Source: Pseudomonadota bacterium (GTDB taxonomy: Bacteria; Pseudomonadota; Alphaproteobacteria; Rickettsiales; UBA6187). Taken from it: a DNA stretch of 64,000 nucleotides. Positions 9,214 to 15,885 of the stretch are shown one piece after another. The stretch's first letter is position 1. The number at the start of each line of letters is the position of its first letter. The DNA is taken from assembly GCA_027620075.1 (NCBI GenBank), contig JAQCEY010000009.1, positions 1-64,000 on the forward strand, written 5' to 3'. A program made the position numbers and the translations under genes. The notes under the pieces were generated by a model. The model was not told the origin of the DNA and did no database searches. It saw only the letters and a list, made by a program, of their open reading frames with translations.

Positions 9214-9346
9214 TATAGCGTTTCTAATTTTTAATGATAATGTCATCCCCCGAATTTTCGTAGAAAATTATAGGGGGATCTTCTGTAAATGGCACGAGAC
9301 CCCCCTATAATTTTCTACGAAAATTCGGGGGATGACAGCCTAGAAG
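9214..9346. repeat. Palindromic repeat, family A, with a 36-bp perfect inverted repeat
   Basis: Positions 9242-9277 and 9301-9336 are perfect inverted copies of each other. Each arm is itself a hairpin: CCCCCG, then AATTTTC-GTA-GAAAATT, then ATAGGGGG. The first 68 bp (9214-9281) are identical to 12620-12687, which marks a dispersed element. It lies between arsR and the DUF1360 cluster and could also act as a bidirectional terminator. Confidence 0.85.
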
Positions 9347-9395
9347 ATACTTTAAATCACTATAGACTTTGTCACGCTTAAATAACACATATCCA

Positions 9396-9644
9396 TTACA
9401 AAGGTTCTTGAGTAAAATATCCGGCTTTCATTAAATCAACCACATCACGTTCATCAACTTCCAGAGCGTCTCCATTATCGGAAAAAAGGTACGTAAAGCC
9501 TGTTACGGCTCCTTTGATTATGTATGGCTCATCTGCGTTATAATATATTTTTTGGGGATTTTGTAATTTTTCAGGTACGGCAGAAGGTGCAGGTCTTGTG
9601 CTGTAATTTCTCCAATTTGCCCTCTTATTTCCGCAACAGCCCAT
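9396..9644 (-). CDS. Hypothetical 82-residue protein in the DUF1360 cluster
   Basis: A small protein starting MGCCGNKR. The N-terminus is cysteine-containing and basic. The rest reads as a small beta-rich domain with YNADEPYIIKGAVTGFTYLF and an acidic linker DALEVDERDVVDLMKAGYF that ends near the C-terminus. I do not recognise a named family. Its ATG overlaps the DUF1360 stop by one base (TAATG), so it is almost certainly translated in coupling with that gene. The short GCC motif near the N-terminus could bind metal, but nothing shows this. Confidence 0.65.
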   Translation of the reverse strand: MGCCGNKRANWRNYSTRPAPSAVPEKLQNPQKIYYNADEPYIIKGAVTGFTYLFSDNGDALEVDERDVVDLMKAGYFTQEPL

Positions 9645-9970
9645 TATTTATCGTCCTGTATTTGATTTTTAGCCGCCAACTGTTCCAACAACGCAGCCGC
9701 ACCGGAGAGTGCTAATAAATATATAAACCAGTATCTTAATTGATTAGTCATTATGAAAGCAAAAGGTACGGACACCCAAACGCTCATACAATAAAAACAA
9801 TCCATTAACTGCCCTATTATCCCCTCCCCTGCTTTTATTCGTAATTTTACGACAATATCCCAAGGGCCGTCCTCGGCAACAAAGAAGTGTGCCACCCGCC
9901 AGACGGCAAGGACACAAATAATAAAAAGAAACTCTACAGATAAGTTATTTTCATGCATGATAACCAACAT
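9644..9970 (-). CDS. DUF1360-family membrane protein
   Basis: A 108-residue protein matching the DUF1360 pattern: an N-terminal membrane helix ending VWRVAHFFVAEDGPWD, then MDCFYCMSVWVSVP, then two further helices to the C-terminus. The conserved CFYC pair sits just before the second helix. The biochemical function of DUF1360 is not known. The start may be the ATG at 9970 or the one at 9958; neither has a strong ribosome binding site. It is followed in coupling by the 82-residue protein, and a repeat element and hairpin separate it from the 698-residue gene upstream. Confidence 0.8.
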   Translation of the reverse strand: MLVIMHENNLSVEFLFIICVLAVWRVAHFFVAEDGPWDIVVKLRIKAGEGIIGQLMDCFYCMSVWVSVPFAFIMTNQLRYWFIYLLALSGAAALLEQLAAKNQIQDDK

Positions 9971-9995
9971 ATTAATATAATACGGAACGCCTAAT

Positions 9996-10212
9996 TATAG
10001 TAACTTTGAATTTACTTTCCTTATGCTGTCATCCTATGAAAAAAATTTAGTAAAATTTTTTATCATGGGATCCAATTCGAAAAGTTTAGGAAAACTTTTC
10101 GATATTAAAAAAGTTTCCTAACTTTTTTAAATCTGGATTCCACTATAATTTGTTTTACTAAACAAATTCGTGGAATGACAATAATAGCTAAATTAAATTC
10201 AAATTTACTATA
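9996..10212. repeat. Small inverted-repeat element (MITE-like) with ends TATAGTAA...TTACTATA
   Basis: The ends are imperfect inverted repeats (TATAGTAACTTTGAATTTAC at the left, and its near-complement ending TTTACTATA at the right). Between them lie several hairpins, including GAAAAGTTT/AAACTTTTC, and the words GTCATCC and GGAATGAC. It contains no ORF. A minimal relative, both ends almost fused, is present at 14259-14284. Confidence 0.6.
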
Positions 10213-10226
10213 ATAGGAATAAGTTA

Positions 10227-10249
10227 AGGTGGGGCAATATACCCCACCT
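10227..10249 (-). terminator. Hairpin downstream of the 698-residue gene
   Basis: AGGTGGGG and CCCCACCT form an 8-bp stem 17 bp after the stop codon at 10266. The T-rich tract (ATTTTTAT) is on the plus-strand side, so as a minus-strand terminator it lacks a good U run. Orientation is uncertain. Confidence 0.45.
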
Positions 10250-10265
10250 ATTTTTATAATAATTG

Positions 10266-12362
10266 TTAATCGACATCAACAACTGCAACGCCGATAGAAG
10301 GCTTGCGGTATTTTTCGATCGGATCATAGAACCAATCAGGCGGAATATTATTTCCACCATCATCACCGGAAGGATTCATCGCACGGCTATTTGCCCTGCA
10401 TATAAAGCTATAAGCACCTTCTAAAGCGGATGCGTCAAGCCTGTAACGCTGATAAAGCATTTCGGTATTATCCAATACCGACATATGCCAGTGTTCAGGG
10501 TTATTGGCAACATCGGCAATAGGTGTGAATGCACCACCACCGCAACCGCTTGTACTTAAATAAGCATCACGCAAATGGTTTGCGGCAACACTCACCTGAA
10601 ATACCAGTTCAATACTCTTTGGCACAGAACCTCGATGTATCGTAGGGCAAGGGATACCTAGCAAGTTCCTTAAAGCACTATCTGATTCACCTACAAATTT
10701 CCATGCAAGTTTTGTAAATGTAACCTCAGGAGCGGTGTTATCGGTTTGTATCGCAACATCGGCAGAGAACGCAATATTGCTTTTGGAAGCATTCCCTATC
10801 TCAAGACGCAGGATACTCTTGCCAAGAGTCGGGGTCGGCCAGTCCATAAGCAGGTTTTCAAACGCAAGGTCTTCACGGTTAACGGTATTACCTCCGCTAT
10901 CTACAGGGTGAACAGGATACCAACCGTTAGAATCGGCATGTATCACTATAGGCGTACCACCCGTATCTTTATAGTTATTCCACGAAATACCGGTTATCGC
11001 AGAGAATGTACTTCCGTTATCAACACTTCTTAAAATACGGTAATATTTAGCATTTTGTATATCAACGCAGCCATATAACTGCACATTATTACAAAGAGGT
11101 GATTGAGCGGCAGGACGCACCGGCGAACCTGTCTTAGGTCTGTTAGGTCTTATAGTATAACCGTTCGTATTGTCATAATATGCAGGAAGTGTTAGCGGCA
11201 TGAATCCTGCAAATAAAATTGCCGGAACATTTCCGCAAGGAACAACCGGAACGCCGCAGATATTTGACTCTTTGGCTATTGAGCTTGCATATAAAGTAAC
11301 GTCGGATATAGGATTTTCGTCCCATCTTACGTCAAAATATCCTTCCGAATATATCAATTCTTCATCGCCGTCACCATCTACATCTTGAGTAACACGGAAT
11401 GTAATATCAGGCACATCATTTATTTTTTGCCATGTAGGAAGATATATATCGAAACAACGATAGAAAGGCCCGATAAAACGGCTAGGGTCAAATCCTATTA
11501 TTTCTTTTACGTCAATATCAAGTTCTCGTGCGATAGATGAACGTATCGCCTCAACAGGACTAGCTTTCTTAGATGCCACTAAATTCTGCCCCGACAGAAC
11601 ATCGTGGAATTCACGAGGCAGTGGCGGCTGCATCTCATGCTCAAAAGCACGGGTCTGTATAGCACGGTTTGAAGCTAAAGAATTATTAGCCCCAAGTGCC
11701 TTTGACTCCTGCAAATCATTTATTTTTGTAGCAAGCCTGCCTGCTGCGTTACCCGCTACAGCCTCAATAACCGAAGGATTAAAACGCTGTATTTCTTTCA
11801 AAGGACCCGGATCAGGCAACGGAATCGGAGGCCATGGACCATCTACAATATCGTCAGGTATTTTAGGCAGCAAATCCCCTAGTGACGGACGACGGAAAAT
11901 AGTAGGAAAACATATTCTTTCCTTACGCCATTTTAGCACCCAGTCAATATCGAATCTAGGTATCCATACACAGAAATTTCCGCATTCATCGGTCTGAACC
12001 GTAGCTATAACTTCACGCTTACAGTTAATGGGATAATGCCAGCTCCACTGCCAACCAACCGGAAAGTAAGTGATTAAATCACAATCGGTATCTTCAACAT
12101 GAACAGTAGCAAAAGGAACCGGATATTCTATACCTGTGTTAGGATCTTTCTTAACTACCTTTCCGCAAACTTTACGAAACAGAAATAATTCCGGCTCTAT
12201 CCTCCATTTAAGGGAGTCAGCCACTTGTGCTATAGTTCCCTTAATGTACTTAACATCAACGCCCGATAACTGAGAAAGCCTTTGAGCCTGCAAGCGAGAA
12301 ACTTTTTGTTCCTCAGGATTAATAAATTGGTCTTGTTTTGACTTACGTCCTTTAGATTTCAT
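10266..12362 (-). CDS. Large 698-residue protein with a transthyretin-like (carboxypeptidase-regulatory-like) N-terminal region
   Basis: I do not recognise a named family. There is no signal peptide; the N-terminus is basic (KSKGRKSKQDQ). Residues about 60-160 contain FRKVCGKVVKK...VPFATVHVEDTD...TDECGNFCVWIPRFDIDW, which reads like a carboxypeptidase-regulatory or transthyretin-like beta sandwich. A proline-rich linker (WPPIPLPDPGP) follows near residue 185. A later part has a DVDGDGDEELIYSEG stretch, a possible calcium-binding loop, and beta-rich segments with GCGGG near residue 615. The gene stands upstream of the DUF1360 pair on the same strand. A structural or surface-related role is a guess. 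It is preceded by GGGAGG-like sequence, supporting the ATG at 12362. Confidence 0.75.
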   Translation of the reverse strand: MKSKGRKSKQDQFINPEEQKVSRLQAQRLSQLSGVDVKYIKGTIAQVADSLKWRIEPELFLFRKVCGKVVKKDPNTGIEYPVPFATVHVEDTDCDLITYFPVGWQWSWHYPINCKREVIATVQTDECGNFCVWIPRFDIDWVLKWRKERICFPTIFRRPSLGDLLPKIPDDIVDGPWPPIPLPDPGPLKEIQRFNPSVIEAVAGNAAGRLATKINDLQESKALGANNSLASNRAIQTRAFEHEMQPPLPREFHDVLSGQNLVASKKASPVEAIRSSIARELDIDVKEIIGFDPSRFIGPFYRCFDIYLPTWQKINDVPDITFRVTQDVDGDGDEELIYSEGYFDVRWDENPISDVTLYASSIAKESNICGVPVVPCGNVPAILFAGFMPLTLPAYYDNTNGYTIRPNRPKTGSPVRPAAQSPLCNNVQLYGCVDIQNAKYYRILRSVDNGSTFSAITGISWNNYKDTGGTPIVIHADSNGWYPVHPVDSGGNTVNREDLAFENLLMDWPTPTLGKSILRLEIGNASKSNIAFSADVAIQTDNTAPEVTFTKLAWKFVGESDSALRNLLGIPCPTIHRGSVPKSIELVFQVSVAANHLRDAYLSTSGCGGGAFTPIADVANNPEHWHMSVLDNTEMLYQRYRLDASALEGAYSFICRANSRAMNPSGDDGGNNIPPDWFYDPIEKYRKPSIGVAVVDVD

Positions 12363-12882
12363 ACGATATCCCTCCCGGATAATAGGTTTAAAAAACTCTT
12401 TAGTTAATCTTAAAAAAACTAATCAAATACATTTACAGATAGGAAAATTGTTTAAAAATCAGCCTTTTGATAATTAATAAATTAACATAAGGAGCATTGT
12501 ACTTACCTTCGGTATAAATTATCCATTATGGGCAAATGGGATAATTATAAAGAAATGACAAATATTTCTAGTAAATTCTAAATTCACTTACGTCATACCC
12601 TGTGTTTTCTTTAGAAAACTATAGCGTTTCTAATTTTTAATGATAATGTCATCCCCCGAATTTTCGTAGAAAATTATAGGGGGATCTGTTTTAATTGACA
12701 GAAGATCCCCGCACGGAGGCGGGGATGACAATTTTCAATAAATTTTGGAAATACTATATAGGGCGATCTCATGAGATTACCCTATAATTGCCTTTGGCAA
12801 TTGGCGAAATACTTCATAAAAATAATTAAGTAAACTTATTATTTTTATTTCGTATTTTCGGGTAATGACGTTTATATACAAA
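12363..12882. other. 520-bp intergenic region with repeats
   Basis: No coding sequence is visible. It holds a full family A element (12620-12762). Directly after it (about 12766-12872) is a diverged relative: GAGATTACCCTATAATTGCC, then GGCAATT, an interrupting A/T-rich stretch, and CGGGTAATGACG. The first 250 bp are AT-rich and probably contain the promoter of the 698-residue gene; I could not fix its boxes. Confidence 0.6.
12620..12762 (+). repeat. Family A MITE-like element, complete copy
   Basis: The ends TAGCGTTTCTAATTTTT and AAATTTTGGAAATACTA form an imperfect terminal inverted repeat and are flanked by TA. Inside are a first hairpin (CCCCCGAATTTTC-GTA-GAAAATTATAGGGGG in two pieces) and a second (ATCCCCGC-ACGGAG-GCGGGGAT). 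An inverted copy with the same layout lies at about 49020-49156. No ORF is present, so any transposase must act in trans. Confidence 0.75.
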
Positions 12883-13998
12883 TTATAACGTTCCACACTT
12901 CTCAAATACGGCAACCAATTCAAGATGCTTTGTCCGGTAGAACTGGTCGATTGCCACAGCGGATATAATTTTATATCCGCCTTCTATCAGATATTTTGCG
13001 TCCCTTTTGAAGGTATCGGGGTTACATGAAACCATTACTATTTTTTGTATATCGCTTTTTAACACCTGCTTTACTTGCGGTAATGCCCCGTTCCTCGGAG
13101 GATTAATTACAACTGCGTCCATACGGTTTAACATTTGAGCATCGACAGGAGTTTTATATAGATCCTGTTTAACAGCGTTTACCCTGCTGCCCAATCCCGC
13201 ATCAATAGCGGCGTTATGCATGGCAAGTACCATATCCTCCGCCCCCTCATAGGCTGCAACCCTGGCAACATACTGCAATAACGGGAAGCTATAAGTTCCG
13301 CAGCCCGAATAAATATCGGCAACCGCCTTACAGGATTTCAGCGAATCTACTACATATTCGGTAATAGCCGCCTGCCCTTTTTCCGTAGCCTGTAAGAACG
13401 CACCTACAGGCAGCGAAACCCTAACTCCGGCAAGGTTAATATCGGCTTTGCCCGTATCGTGGATAATATCGAAATCATCATTACCGTCTTCCCTTTTGAC
13501 GGCAACACGCACTATATTATTTTGACAAATAAATTTATCTATTACTTTTGAATCGTTTGCATGAAGGGCTTGCCGAGAATTTATAAAAATATCAATACCA
13601 TGTTCAAGGGCTGTAAGGTTGACAGATTTTATAACCGAAGGTTTCTTTAAACAGGATATCATTTCCTTTAAGGGCGACAGTAAAGCAAACAGCCTCTTAT
13701 CCATTATCAGGCATGTTTTAATATCCACTACCTCATGACTTTTAGGAGCGTAGAACCCTATACTAACCTCACCTTTACAAACAGAGACTTTGATATCGAC
13801 ACGTCGTCGGCTATAATCCCCGACATGCACTAAAGGCTTTGCAACGCTTTCATCAACATTCAAACTATTTAAGATATCTAACAGCCTTCCCTGCTTCATG
13901 CGGGTATAATACTCATCTTGTATGTGCTGCATATTACAGCCGCCGCAAGAACCATAATGAGGACAAGGTGGTGTTTGTAGGGGTATTTGATTATCCAT
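12883..13998 (-). CDS. Class I SAM-dependent RNA uracil-C5 methyltransferase (RlmD/TrmA family)
   Basis: A 371-residue methyltransferase of the TrmA/RlmC/RlmD group, which makes 5-methyluridine in rRNA or tRNA. An N-terminal 4Fe-4S ligand motif CPHYGSCGGCNMQH (residues 12-25) points to an RlmD-like enzyme. The SAM-binding region reads VADIYSGCGTYSFPL, the NPPRNG motif is present, and the catalytic cysteine lies in VMVSCNPDTFKRD. The C-terminus AIDQFYRTKHLELVAVFEK is typical. An N-terminal TRAM domain is missing, as is common in alphaproteobacterial members. Whether it acts on 23S rRNA or tRNA cannot be decided from sequence. It stands alone between repeat-rich intergenic regions. Confidence 0.9.
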   Translation of the reverse strand: MDNQIPLQTPPCPHYGSCGGCNMQHIQDEYYTRMKQGRLLDILNSLNVDESVAKPLVHVGDYSRRRVDIKVSVCKGEVSIGFYAPKSHEVVDIKTCLIMDKRLFALLSPLKEMISCLKKPSVIKSVNLTALEHGIDIFINSRQALHANDSKVIDKFICQNNIVRVAVKREDGNDDFDIIHDTGKADINLAGVRVSLPVGAFLQATEKGQAAITEYVVDSLKSCKAVADIYSGCGTYSFPLLQYVARVAAYEGAEDMVLAMHNAAIDAGLGSRVNAVKQDLYKTPVDAQMLNRMDAVVINPPRNGALPQVKQVLKSDIQKIVMVSCNPDTFKRDAKYLIEGGYKIISAVAIDQFYRTKHLELVAVFEKCGTL

Positions 13999-14052
13999 TA
14001 CTTATACGAGATATGTGTCTTAAATTTAGTGGAATTTTTAACCTGTCACTAA

Positions 14053-14259
14053 AGAAGCCTCTGCAAAAGCCAAAAAACTACTCTCCCCTTGAGGGAGAGT
14101 TAAAAACACGAAAGTGTTTTTGTGAGGGGTAAAAACTTGCAAGTATTTTTTATACCTGCACGTGCTGCTCCCTCCCTAACAACTAACCCTCCCCCGTACA
14201 CGTGAGAGGGGATAAAAAGAACTCAAATTTAAACTTTACAACCTTTTGCAGAGGCTTCT
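14053..14259. mobile_element. MITE-like element with 17-bp perfect terminal inverted repeats, containing a family B palindrome
   Basis: AGAAGCCTCTGCAAAAG (14053-14069) and its exact complement (14243-14259) bound about 207 bp. Such ends are typical of an IS-derived element; no transposase is encoded. Inside, from 14078, sits a family B arm: CTACTCTCCCCTTGAGGGAG, then the hairpin AAAAACAC-GAAA-GTGTTTTT, then GTGAGGGG. A second GC-rich block at about 14185-14211 (CCTCCCCCGTACACGTGAGAGGGG in part) may be the other arm. It fills most of the 300-bp gap between the methyltransferase and lipoprotein genes. Confidence 0.7.
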
Positions 14260-14284
14260 ATAGTAAATTCAAATTTACTATATA
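14259..14284. repeat. Short palindrome TATAGTAAATT/AATTTACTATA
   Basis: A near-perfect palindrome abutting the element at 14053-14259. It matches the two ends of the 9996-10212 element brought together, so it may be an internally deleted copy. Confidence 0.5.
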
Positions 14285-14299
14285 TCGAACACTCCCCTA

Positions 14300-15205
14300 T
14301 TAAAACAAATAATCCATAACTCCCTTTACTTTTCTACTCACTCTGTTTTGAATGTTTTTATCCCGATTTATGATTTGTTTTAGATTATTAGAGGTTTGTT
14401 TGTAATATGATACGAATTCATAATTATCAGAATTAAATACATTACGCCCGTATGACCTTGAATAACTTTTATCCGCACTATCGAGCAGGTCTTCGGCTAT
14501 ATCGATATATCCGCTTTCTAATAAAAGTTTTGCGGTATTTAAATAATACTTGGTTTCAAATACGCTATCGCTCTGATACGGTACGATTTTCCAATCTGCG
14601 TAAACATCTCTTATAGCCCTATCTGCAACGGCAAAATCATAATCCGGGGCTTCGGCATCTGCATCTCTTAATGCCTTAACACCATCTTCTAACCTTCCGA
14701 TAATCTTTGAAGAAACAATATGGCTAGTTGGCTGCATTAAAGAAATTGACGATAACTCCTGTTTGCCTTCCTGCAGGTTGGCTATTATTTTTTGTATTTG
14801 TTCATTTTGTTTTTCAGCTAATATTAAATAAGAGGGAGTACTGGCAAATCCCTTTTTGGCAAACTCAACTTTTACCAAGACAGACTCATCGGGATTTACG
14901 GCTTCCTTATCTTTTACTTCTTCGAAGGCGTTATTCAGGAACTTCAAAGCCTTCTCCCTATTAAACGCCGCCAGATTAAGCCTTGCCAGATGTAAATGTT
15001 CTAAGAACAGAGACTGAAAAATATTTTCTTTTTCAGGATTCTCATTTTTTTTATCAATTACAACTTCATGTATATCAGGTTTTTTTACAACACTTATCTT
15101 AGGAGGTTCTTGTTTTTCAAAATTTTGTCGTAGGCTTTCACAACCGGACAAAAATATTATACATAACAAGCTAAATGCACATAATAAACTTTTTTTACAG
15201 TTCAT
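14300..15205 (-). CDS. Lipoprotein, possibly YfdX-like
   Basis: A 301-residue exported lipoprotein. The N-terminus has a basic start, a hydrophobic core and the lipobox LSGC with the acylated cysteine at residue 22. The rest is predominantly helical and charged. Two regions (HLARLNLAAFNREKALKFLNNAFEEV and LNTAKLLLESGYIDIAEDLLDSADKSY) read like tetratricopeptide-like helical pairs. The middle part (LEDGVKALRDADAEAPDYDFAVADRAIRD in two pieces) resembles the YfdX family, whose function is unclear. It is a single gene, bounded by repeats downstream. The family assignment is weak; the lipoprotein call is firm. Confidence 0.75.
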   Translation of the reverse strand: MNCKKSLLCAFSLLCIIFLSGCESLRQNFEKQEPPKISVVKKPDIHEVVIDKKNENPEKENIFQSLFLEHLHLARLNLAAFNREKALKFLNNAFEEVKDKEAVNPDESVLVKVEFAKKGFASTPSYLILAEKQNEQIQKIIANLQEGKQELSSISLMQPTSHIVSSKIIGRLEDGVKALRDADAEAPDYDFAVADRAIRDVYADWKIVPYQSDSVFETKYYLNTAKLLLESGYIDIAEDLLDSADKSYSRSYGRNVFNSDNYEFVSYYKQTSNNLKQIINRDKNIQNRVSRKVKGVMDYLF

Positions 15206-15377
15206 AAATTTTCCTGAATCATAAACAACCTAAAAAAGTCGTAGTTTAATTTACCACCGATACCATACCGAGGAAAGCTCTACCACTAAAACAAAATGAT
15301 TTCACTCAACTGAGAATATATAACACCTAAATATAAAAGGACAATAAACAAAGAATTTATTTTTACAAACAACCCAT

Positions 15378-15413
15378 AAAAAAACACCCTTACACTTTTA
15401 AAATGTAAGGGTG
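15378..15413 (-). terminator. Rho-independent terminator of the 71-residue gene
   Basis: On the minus strand a stem CACCCTTAC/GTAAGGGTG with a short A/T loop is followed by TTTTTTT (15384-15378). It lies 40 bp after the stop codon at 15453. Confidence 0.85.
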
Positions 15414-15452
15414 CAAGATAAAATATACGGTTGCAAGACCTAATTAAGCAGC

Positions 15453-15668
15453 TTATTTACCTCTCCGGCTCTTGATTGCCCGCCCGAATTTTTTTTTATT
15501 CTTTAGATATACGGCTCTTAATATGGCAGCCAAATCTATAGCGTTTACCCTATCATCATTTTTTATATTCTGATTGACCGCTTGTTTACTTGCCATTTTT
15601 CCATATTCCTTTTCCATGTTTGCTTTCAACTGTGCCCTACTACCTTGAATTATGTATTTATCATTCAT
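15453..15668 (-). CDS. Hypothetical small basic protein, 71 residues
   Basis: A lysine- and arginine-rich protein ending KNKKKFGRAIKSRRGK. The middle contains a likely amphipathic helix (VNAIDLAAILRAVYLKNKKK). No family is recognised. Three signals argue that it is a real gene: a perfect AAAGGAG ribosome binding site 10 bp before the ATG, a strong terminator after the stop, and no overlap with another gene. The charge would allow nucleic-acid binding, but nothing else supports this. Confidence 0.7.
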   Translation of the reverse strand: MNDKYIIQGSRAQLKANMEKEYGKMASKQAVNQNIKNDDRVNAIDLAAILRAVYLKNKKKFGRAIKSRRGK

Positions 15669-15885
15669 CGCATTTACTCCTTTTATTTTATTGTTCTAAA
15701 AGTTACCGTGTATTTTGTTATTATGCTGCAATCGGTATAAATTTTAAATTCCCCAAATAACCGCACATCGTCAGCAGAGCGTAAGTCGGACTACAAAAAC
15801 GTAACACTGCCCGAACAGGCATTTATCATTACTAATGGATATTTTATATGTATTGTGTATGCTCTCGCTCAAACGGAGTAAGGTA

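Noticed and set aside
10227-10249. Strong minus-strand terminator after the 698-residue gene
   Set aside because: The stem is good but the T run is on the wrong side, so I list it only as a low-confidence hairpin.
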